A DNA stretch of 16,520 nucleotides. Origin: Coprinopsis marcescibilis. Lineage: Eukaryota; Basidiomycota; Agaricomycetes; Agaricales; Psathyrellaceae. A model generated the notes under the pieces. It had not been told where the DNA came from and ran no database searches. It was given only the letters and a program-made list of their open reading frames with translations. The stretch is from NCBI GenBank assembly GCA_004369085.1, contig ML210556.1, forward strand, positions 1 through 16,520. Direction: 5' to 3'. Positions 1-7,075 of this stretch are shown here, in pieces (position 1 is the first letter of the stretch; the number at the start of each line of letters is the position of its first letter). The translations under genes and the position numbers were made by a program.

Positions 1-9
1 ACTCCAACC

Positions 10-318
10 TCAACTCCAAAACTTACCTGCAAGTGGTCTGACTCGTGCCCAAAGCAAGTCAAGCGCCCTCACATCACACGAAGAACCTCTCTTCACTATG
101 TGTCCGCATTCTCTTTGGAGCATTTCCGCTGTTGTCAATGAAGTCCGCTGTCTGGAGATGCAACGGTTGCATGGAATTCGAAAGGCCTGCATCCGATAAG
201 GTGTTGTTGAGATCGGAAGGAGTTGCTGCAAATCAAGGTCAGACATCCGACTTGGATATGATACTAGTTGGGTGACCATGTAGGCTGGTGTTAGTACCAT
301 CCAGGATTTGGAGGCCAT
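10..318 (-). other. Possible exon of an unrecognised gene
   Basis: An open frame of about 100 codons runs on the minus strand and reaches a good splice-donor-like GTAAGT near position 27, just after the residues RVRPLAG. The part nearest this donor has an ordinary protein composition (two cysteines around position 150, then charged and leucine-rich residues). I do not recognise a family. It could be an internal exon of a gene continuing past the left window edge, or chance. The opposite plus-strand frame here is shorter and looks less like protein. Confidence 0.25.
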
Positions 319-965
319 CGGCGAAGTGCTGCTGATGAGACTGAAGGGAATGCAGTTGACCAGTCAGCCGCGATTCAAGGATCCACACTGGGGCTAATAG
401 GGATCCATACCCTCTTCATATCTTGGCCCACACTGGGATCGACGGCACAGACTGCGCTGCACAATATAGAGCGAAAGTGAATCAGAAGGAAAGAGGGGAA
501 AAGAGAAAGAGGGCAAGGGGGCAACAGCACCGTTTGCGACTCAAGTTCGTTCACAGCAGCCCAATTCACACAAGTCACACAGCTTTGGCTTGCGACACAG
601 CATTCCGATCGACCTGACCCTCTGACTCTTTTTGTTGTTCGGCGCTGCATCTGAGCATGACGGTGGCGAGACGAGTGAACTGGTTGTACAACGGTGTACT
701 AATAGACGAAAATACAACACAGACAGACATATAGCGGAAACAGGTTATAGCAAACGTACGAATGCATGAATGAGTCTATGCATCTGAATAAACTGAATAA
801 AATCAAATAAGGATATATCGTATGTAAAAACCGCCCAGATTCCTTTTCGTGGTCCTGTCCTCAGACTCGAGACGTGCATACCGCCACCGCCAAATACACT
901 CTATCCCACCTCAATTACATTACAATCTTCACGAAGCACCACACACACCAACAAGACAAGGCGCC
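319..965. other. Gene-free stretch
   Basis: No frame here gives a recognisable protein. The part from about 700 to 830 is AT-rich. Because the decayed RCC1 gene ends at 966 on the minus strand, this stretch is downstream of it and could hold its old 3' untranslated region. I see no repeat, RNA gene or clear terminator. Confidence 0.5.
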
Positions 966-2190
966 CTACGACTCATCGTCCTCCCTCTTCCTAAACAGCC
1001 CAATAACATGCTGCCACCCATACGAAACCTGCTCAACCGCCCAGCTGCCCTCCTTCCTCACCACAACCTGTGGCGTAACTGCACTCTCCGCATTCCCCGC
1101 CAAGCCCAGCTCACCCTGCAAGCCCACGCCCCACGACAACAGCACGCCCTCCTTCGTCACCGCCATATTATACTGCGGCCCACAAGAGATCCTCACAACC
1201 GGATCCCCCTCGACCGCCGCAGGCAGCGGCACAAGCACCGGCTCCGCCACACACTCCGCGCCCCTCGTCCCCTTCCCCGCAAACCCCTCATGCTCCTCCG
1301 GAATCCCCAGCTGAAAATCATTGCAGGCCCTACACCCGCCCCTGCTCCGTCAAAAACAGCGTATGAAACTCGCCCCCCTCAACCTGCACCACCCGGTCCC
1401 CACCCATGTTGGCAGGACTGAGCACAGGTAGTCTCGTAGGCTGCGAGACGCCATCGTCGCGCTCGCCGATGCCCAGCTGCCCGACGCTGTTCATGCCCCA
1501 CGCCCACACCTCGCCCGCCTCGTCTACAGCAAAGGTGGCGCGGAGGCCGGCACCAATGAGGACGGCCTTGCGCACGCACGCGTTGGGGGACGAGCGCGTC
1601 CTGCTTGTGCCTCACAAGCACGCGGAGGCCGAGCTGGCCTGAACCGCCGATGCCCCAGGAGTATACCTCGCTGCGCATCGTGAGCGCCACCAGGTGGTTC
1701 TCGCCGCCGGTTATGGAGGAGATGGGGTCGTACTGGGGTCGCGCGGTCGTTCTGCCGAGCACGGAGACGAAGGTGTGGAGGAGCTGTGTCTTGACGTCGG
1801 AGCTGAAGCTGGCTTTGCCTTCGTCGTCCTGGTGGGGGTTAGTGGTGTGGTAGATTGGGAGGGGAGAGAGACTCACGCGGAATGTACCCCAGACTTTGAG
1901 CTCACCCTTCTCGCCCAAGGCGGCACCGAAATTGTCGCCAGCCGCTAATCTGGCAGCACGGAACTCGTCGTCGATGAGCCCCTTGATGACTGCATAATAA
2001 TTAGCCCTGAGATCGGGCTCATTGTCACTAGGGTCTTTCTTGGTCTCGCTTCGTCGTTGGTCCCTGGTGACCAAACCTACACAATTCACATTCCATAGTC
2101 AGCATTCGAATAACTTGAGAGTAGATTAGAACGTACGTTACCAGCCTTGTCGAGCAGGTAGGTGTTCAAGCCACCGGAAGTGACGGTGAC
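966..2190 (-). pseudogene. RCC1-type beta-propeller (Ran exchange factor-like) pseudogene
   Basis: RCC1/Pim1/Prp20 proteins are seven-bladed propellers that exchange guanine nucleotide on Ran in the nucleus. Blade signatures seen in order on the minus strand are: GGLNTYLLDKAGNVW (2180-2071), a blade with VWGTFRDDEG resembling the SFRDN region of RCC1, EVYSWGIGGSGQLG, EVWAWGMNSVGQLG, GGEFHTLFL, and SWGVGLQGELG followed by the C-terminal YGWQH. Two introns fit splice rules: 2077-2136 (GTACGT...TGTAG, phase 0) and 1829-1876 (GTGAGT...CAG, phase 0). The frame is broken at least three times. About 10 bases seem missing near 2055, where NDEA lacks the usual ALGR. A tandem 4-bp duplication (GCAC twice, 1572-1579) shifts the frame. 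A TAG at 1330-1332 plus a small deletion precede the CNDFQLG segment. Family assignment is strong; the N-terminal exons are not resolved. Confidence 0.8.
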
Positions 2191-2546
2191 GATTCCAACA
2201 CCAGCTTTGGTACCGGGCACCCTTGCAAGGCGATCTGCATGAGCTCAGCGTCGGTTGGCGAAACTGTGTGTATTTCGGACATTTCAACCAGCTGGAGGCC
2301 GATTGCTTTGCGGATGGAGTTCGAGATTTCGATAGCCTTCGCAGTTGAATTGGCTGACCTTGGGTGACCGTCGGGGTTGATTCTAATGTTGGGTGTACTG
2401 GACCAGTCGGCACTGCAAAACCATATCGCACATTTGCGATGCGTGCCACCTCTGCGCGGGCTAGCGCTCACTGTGCAGAGAATAGTCAGAATGCGACAAA
2501 ATTCATGTAAAACAACAGCAAAATACCATAAAATGCAGTGCTGCAA
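2191..2546 (-). other. Possible degraded 5' exons upstream of the RCC1-like pseudogene
   Basis: Two overlapping minus-strand frames look protein-like. One (from about 2449) contains the stretch NVRYGFAVPTGPVHPTLEST. The other (2355-2170) contains KAIEISNSIRKAIGLQL and SPTDAELMQIALQGCPVPK. They lie directly upstream of the first RCC1 blade but in different frames from it. They may be decayed N-terminal exons of the same gene or remains of a neighbour. I do not recognise the family. Confidence 0.3.
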
Positions 2547-3251
2547 CAGCGGCGATGAGGCTCTTCATTCTGTGTTCATCGCTGCATGCGAGCAAACTTT
2601 GCAGGATGCAACGAACTGTGTCTCTCGGAACAAACTCGTGACTTGCCGAGTCGACCTCGCAAATTGCCGGTGGCAGGCTTCCAGGTCATCCATAGAAGTT
2701 CCGAGGCAGCCAACAGCGACGCGTCTCAACATATTTCGTGAAGACCACCGTACCGAAACCTATCGAAGGTCCAGATGTCGCACCCCACAAAGTCACCCAC
2801 TTAGTGCAACCTTCGCTCTTTGACACTCCGATCTTCATCCCGGCTTTATACCATATCTTATCATCATCATGACCAGCCTCCGCCGCTACATCCAACTCCC
2901 CTCCGTTGCAACCAGCCACATACCCAAGATGAGTGGAGATCTGCCTGCTCAAACATCCAAAAAGTGCTCGTAAAGTTTGAACAGAAGATCGAACACAGAG
3001 TCCACAAACTCTCAATACACAGAGGGATGTCATCTACACTGGAAACGTTGGTGCGCATAATATGTATCATATCTGTCTAGACTGAGAATAACGATAATCC
3101 TTGTAATTAGATAGGCACCGCTATCATGCAATACCACCACGCACACTTGAACCTATCCGTCACTGCGTCCAGGAACGCTGTCTTCTAATTCGGATCGGAC
3201 CCTCACCAACGTTCTCAGCCAGAACCGAACCGCAACACAATAGTCAAAGAC
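2547..3251. other. Stretch without a supported gene
   Basis: On the plus strand an ATG at 2868 starts a 34-codon frame (MTSLRRYIQLPSVATSHIPK...) that ends in TAA near 2970. The adjoining frame then reads KVLVKFEQKIEHRVHKLSIHRG. These could be broken N-terminal pieces of the LanC-like gene that follows, but I cannot prove homology. A minus-strand frame at 2686-3033 covers the same bases without a recognisable domain. No RNA gene or repeat is visible. Confidence 0.35.
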
Positions 3252-4587
3252 GATGGAAATACACTGTGCTTGGAGACACCGATGGGACTAGCGACGCTCG
3301 TTGTCATGCGGTGCCTCAAATGCCTGTCGCACCGCAGGTGCTCGGAGGATGAGAACGCACTGTCGAATCTGAGGCGCTACTGGAAGGCATCTGTTAACCT
3401 GCTCACGGGTACCATCCAGAAGATCCCGAGCGACGATGCGTGGCTGGACAGGGATCCCAGCGGTGAGCACGCCAACAGGCAAGCTGGGGCCGCGGACGAT
3501 GGATATGAAGTGCTCTATGGACGTGCGGGCTTCCTCTACGCGCTCCTCCGTGTCCGTAAGACGCTGGCAGAGGCAACAACGCTCAAGTCGTAAATGAGCT
3601 GGAACGTTCGAAACGGGAGGAGGTTGAGGTCCTTGTTTCTGATGCAAGTTTGGAGGTTGTCGTTGGATCGATAATGAAACGCGGAAAGTTGGGTGCAAGG
3701 TCCTATGCACGGTCCGTCGCGATTGAGCAGAGTGGGAAGCATATTCCGTCGCTTCCGCCTTTGATGTGGAGCTGGCATGGGAGGAGATATCTGGGCGGGG
3801 CACATGGCGTTAGTGCGTGTCGATAGTACTCTACGGTGTCAACCTCCGCTGATTGGCACCCTTGTTCGTACTTTGTAGCTGGTATCCTCCAGATTCTCTT
3901 GAGCTGTCCCCGTACGGTGGCAGAGAAGCACATCTCAGACGTGATCTTGACCGTGGAATGGCTCGTCGCCTCTCAAGATCCCGAAGGAAACTGGCCCACA
4001 AAGGCAGGAGACGAAAGATCGCAAAGACATCAGGGCCAGGAGCACATTAACGAGTTGGTTCAGTGAGTAGTATGCAGAAATTGCTTGTTCATTACGAAGG
4101 CTGAATGCGCGATAGACGGTGCCACGGCGCTCCCGGCACAGTAATCCTCCTCTCGACAATGATTCGGCTCCAATCAACGGAACACAGCTACTTTAAACTC
4201 GACGATGACCTACAAGCCCAGCTCCGTACTTCCATCCAACGAGGTGCGGACGTCATCTACGAACGCGGCCTCCTTCGAAAAGGGCTGGGCTTGTGCCACG
4301 GCGTAGCTGGCTCGGTCTACGCTCTCCTCTCCGCCTCATGCGTACTCGACCAAGACGCTGCCAACACGCCTTACTTCAAAAAGGCTATCCACTTGGCGCA
4401 TTTGGCGACGCAGGTGGACAAGTTTGTGCAGGATGGGGCGATGAAGGTGCCGGATCGGCCGTGGAGCTTGTACGAGGGCATGTCGGGGATGTGTTGTGCG
4501 TGGGCGGAAGTGCTGCAAAGGTTGAGTAAGGGTAGCAGGACTGGGAGTAATATGCCTGGGTACGACGACTTGTTGACCGTAGAATGA
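3252..4587 (+). pseudogene. LanC-like (lanthionine synthetase C-like/LANCL) gene, frame-broken
   Basis: LanC-like proteins form an alpha/alpha barrel holding a zinc ion; eukaryotic members have been linked to glutathione addition to modified proteins. The order of motifs is: LETPMGLATL (3276 on), YEVLYGRAGFLYALLR (about 3507-3553), PLMWSWHGRRYLGGAHGV (3757-3812), GILQILL, GNWP, CHGAPG (zinc region, about 4120), GLCHGVAGSVYALL (zinc region, about 4291) and the C-terminal DRPWSLYEGMSGMCCAW. Two introns are canonical: 3813-3878 (GTGCGT...TGTAG, phase 1) and 4063-4115 (GTGAGT...TAG, phase 2). Between YALLRVR and VNELERSKREE the frame changes, with a stop at 3591-3593. Either one base is lost near 3588, or a 32-nt intron (3556-3587) is removed, which would be very short. 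The usual Trp before CHGAPG is Arg. The N-terminus upstream of 3252 is not recognisable. It may be a pseudogene or a gene with a mis-sequenced base. Confidence 0.8.
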
Positions 4588-5298
4588 ATGATTCGTACTT
4601 TGTTTTGCTGATTGTGGCGAGGTTAGCAGTGATTAACCTGCTTTGGAATACCAAGTTTTGTCCTGTGCTCGGTGGTTCAGTACGCCGTGCAGCTCCTGAT
4701 TTGCTTAATGGTACAGTCACTTTCTCTTTGGGCTCGACGATTCTCATGTAAGTTGATGGAAATGAGGGAAATGTTTTCATTCTATGTGGTAATCATTCTG
4801 ATTCTGATATTCAAATGTGTATACCCATAGCAGTCTTGGTAGTACAAAACATGTCAGCCGTTGATTGCGGGGTAAGTGCAAAGGTCAAGCCGCTAGCACT
4901 GTCTGGTGACAAGGCGCTCATGTGACAAGCCCGTATTCCATTAGAGATCAGAATGCGATGTAACCCAGTCGTTGGGGATACCCGCCGTAGAACAGACGCG
5001 CTTCTCTGTGCTTAGCGCTGACACGGACCATTACCCATTCTCCGGGAATGCAACTTTGCTGGCTATCTAATGAGTACAACGTAAAAGAATACTGTGCTCC
5101 TAAACTCATATACGTCGTGGTGGCGTATTATAATAGCGCCCAATGCACAATGATGATACCCCTTCCCTGCCGTACGTTGGCATTGTTCTGGCCTTAAACC
5201 ATCAAATCGCCCGGACGGGAAGGTGAATTGCAGCGCATGTGATCACCTGTAGTGCGAAAGAGTGACATATGTAGACCGTTCTAGGATACCTTGAAAGG
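4588..5298. other. Gene-free stretch
   Basis: This interval lies between the end of the LanC-like gene and the TATA box of the small secreted-protein pseudogene, so its right half is probably upstream regulatory DNA of the latter. No frame gives a recognisable protein, and I see no tRNA, tandem repeat or transposon end. Confidence 0.5.
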
Positions 5299-5306
5299 TA
5301 TAAAAG
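5299..5306 (+). promoter_or_regulatory. TATA box of the small secreted-protein pseudogene
   Basis: TATAAAAG stands about 90 bases before the ancestral start codon position. It is followed by a pyrimidine-rich leader (about 5344-5390), the arrangement expected of a strongly expressed fungal gene. The promoter looks intact although the coding part is broken. Confidence 0.6.
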
Positions 5307-5392
5307 CAGGCTGGTTCGAAGCACAAAAGACAGTCAATCAAACGGTTTCTTCTCTCTCATCCAAGTCCCCACTCATCCACCCTATCTCAGTT

Positions 5393-5575
5393 TTGAAACT
5401 CAGCGTCAATGCTGTTGTCCTTGCTGTTGTCCTCGTCTCTCTCTGCGACTGACCTGAGCCTGTTCCCTCGAACAATTGTGTCAGCAACGCCTGGCTCCAA
5501 TGCAGTGGCCCTGGACATAACGTCTGCTGCGGCAGCGCTATAACGTATCTCTTGTGCTTGGTCGCTCGTTGGTAA
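5393..5575 (+). pseudogene. Small secreted cysteine-rich protein, start lost and internal stop
   Basis: Read from TTG at 5393, the frame gives a typical signal peptide: Lys-Leu, then a hydrophobic core VNAVVLAVVLVSLC. A proline-rich EPVPSNN segment follows, then a short cysteine-rich region with C-V-S-N, LQCSGPG and a CC pair (VCCG). Such short secreted cysteine-rich proteins are common in basidiomycetes and sit behind TATA boxes such as the one at 5299. Two lesions are seen: the start position is TTG where ATG would be expected (followed by AAACTC, giving Lys-Leu), and a TGA stands at 5450-5452 right after the signal peptide. The cysteine pattern differs from the eight-cysteine pattern of hydrophobins as far as it can be read. 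An alternative is a short ATG frame at 5409-5540 in another register, but it has no family features. Confidence 0.55.
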
Positions 5576-5774
5576 TTGAGTGTAGGTTTTCAAAATACCA
5601 TTAGAGAAGTGTTCTTATCAATGTCCAATTTGTATATTGTTTGGAGGTTAATGGAATATGAAATATGAATACTATGAATAAAGAACAATGAAATGAGAGT
5701 ATGAGGTTGGGGGATCGACGCAGCGAGATATTTCTCGCGTGCAGTCGAAGGTCGTGAGGCCGATGGTTATGGTG
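5576..5774. other. AT-rich spacer before the retroelement 3' end
   Basis: This is AT-rich sequence (especially 5600-5700) downstream of the secreted-protein relic. The true 3' boundary of the retroelement probably lies in or next to this stretch, but I cannot place it because no matching copy from the 5' side was found. Confidence 0.4.
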
Positions 5775-5840
5775 TCGGGTAACCCCCACGAAACGCCAGC
5801 CGACGGCATGGCCATCGGCTAACCCCCAACCACGCGTTTC
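5775..5840. repeat. Direct and inverted repeat cluster beside the recombinase stop codon
   Basis: A 14-mer, TCGGsTAACCCCCA, occurs twice (5775-5788 and 5815-5828, one mismatch), exactly 40 bp apart. Between them sits a near-palindrome (5799-5807 GCCGACGGC, loop ATG, 5811-5819 GCCATCGGC, one mismatch). GAAACGC at 5790-5796 is matched in inverse by GCGTTTC at 5834-5840. The recombinase stop codon (5819-5821) falls inside the cluster. This is where a split-repeat unit or recombination site of a YR retroelement would be expected. Confidence 0.5.
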
Positions 5841-6920
5841 TTCGTTCGTTTTGAAGCATGTAAGTTCGTCGTATATGAGGGAGCAAAGCCATCAAGAGTT
5901 CGCCAGTATCTGAGGAATGAGTCTGACGACCACCTTCCCATGGCTTTGACCACATCCGGGGGAACACCAGCCAGCAACAATTCAGTCGTCCCTCCAATCC
6001 TGAAGGAGTGTCCGGTGATTCGTGGGTAGCCCAGGCCGGTCCAAATTTCGTTGCACCGCTCAAGGAAACGTGCCTTGGTTAAGTTGCGCAGGCCGAATTT
6101 TGACGTGTAGACAAAAAGGTTGTGCGAGCTGCGGACCGCGTTGACGTGGAGGTGGTTGCGCAGCAATAAATGGGGGTCCGATCGGTTGTCCTGTCGAACA
6201 AGGACCATGTCTTCGCCGTGTCGTTTGGTCTTGGTCTGAGGGAGTCGGAGAATCCATGAATTCTTGTTGCGATGATTTTCGAAGGTGTCGGCGGAGTGGA
6301 ATGACAGGGTTTTGTAAGGAACAAGCTGAGGTTTGAAGAAGTTCGCCCAAGCGGGCTTGGCCCCAGAAGGCGACCGATGCACAGGCAGCAACGGCTGCAT
6401 CAAAGGGTTCATGGAGGTTGAGGGAGGAGACCAGTTTGGCGATCATTCTGGCGTCAACAGGGAGGCGTAGGGGTCGCTTGGATGATGGAGGTGAGAGCCT
6501 GTCAACGCCCGTGATGACGCTCTGGAGCATTTGCGAGCCATTCCACGGTAGGCCGTGTGTGATGTGGTAGTTGCGCAGCACTGCCAATCGATTTCGGACG
6601 GTGGAGGCAGAGAGTGTGCCTGCCCCAGATGCTGCAAAGGCGCACAGAATGTATTCACTGGAGGGGAACCGTAGGCGCACCGGTATCGACTCCTTGTTGC
6701 AGAATTCCGTGAAGGCGGACAGGGCTGAGGAATAATTCTTGGCTGTGGATTGGGAGACGGAATTCTTCAGAGCTAAACGTAGTCTTGAGCTTGATTCGTA
6801 GGACAGGGGGATCCGTGTTGTGTGCACCTGTGCATGCTCTAATTTTGCCTTGGCAGAGTAAGGGCCTTGCAGAGTTGGAACTGGAGGCAGCTTCTGACGC
6901 AGTTTTGCCGAATACCGCAT
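5819..6920 (-). pseudogene. Tyrosine recombinase of the retroelement, one frameshift
   Basis: The first part (6920 down to about 6280) holds a core-binding domain with SVSQSTAKNYSSALSAFTEF and TVRNRLAVLRNYH, then the first catalytic Arg in FWGQARLGELL (about 6355). The second part, in the next frame, holds the rest of the catalytic domain: HSFRIGGTTELLLAG (the H-x-x-R pair, about 6000), AMGRWSS (Trp in the fifth position) and LRYWR with the nucleophilic Tyr (about 5915), ending at TAG 5819-5821. All expected active-site residues are present, but in two frames. The shift is consistent with one extra base; the A4 run on the coding strand at 6276-6279 is a good candidate because the two halves read smoothly on either side of it. 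The ATG at 6918-6920 follows the RT gene by 155 bases. Recombinases of this kind integrate the circular cDNA in DIRS-order elements. Confidence 0.75.
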
Positions 6921-6923
6921 TGC

Positions 6924-6943
6924 GAGAGAGAGAGAGAGAGAGA
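6924..6943 (+). repeat. (GA)10 microsatellite
   Basis: Ten uninterrupted GA units lie immediately upstream of the recombinase ATG (TC repeats on the coding strand). A pyrimidine-rich tract just before a start codon is common in fungal leaders. Confidence 0.85.
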
Positions 6944-7075
6944 TAGGTGTCAGAGAGCGGAGAGGGGTGAAACGATGTGCAACGTCATTGTTAGTGAAAT
7001 GAGAGTTAGCCGTGTGAATTCAAGTAAATAATTATTATTAACAGATTTAAATCGCCCAGGAGTTGGCAAATAAAA

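Noticed and set aside
849..1421. Plus-strand frame of 190 codons, rich in His, Pro and Arg
   Set aside because: It is the shadow of the RCC1-like gene on the other strand.
1831..1841. TGGGGGTTA resembling the retroelement end repeat
   Set aside because: A 9-base match lying inside an RCC1-like intron; no flanking similarity, so chance.
2686..3033. Minus-strand frame of 115 codons
   Set aside because: Amino-acid pattern is fairly protein-like, but there is no recognisable domain or splice context, and it overlaps possible LanC-like remnants on the other strand.
3252..4587. Bacterial lantibiotic biosynthesis cluster
   Set aside because: The LanC-like gene has fungal introns and no LanB, LanM, precursor or transporter neighbour.
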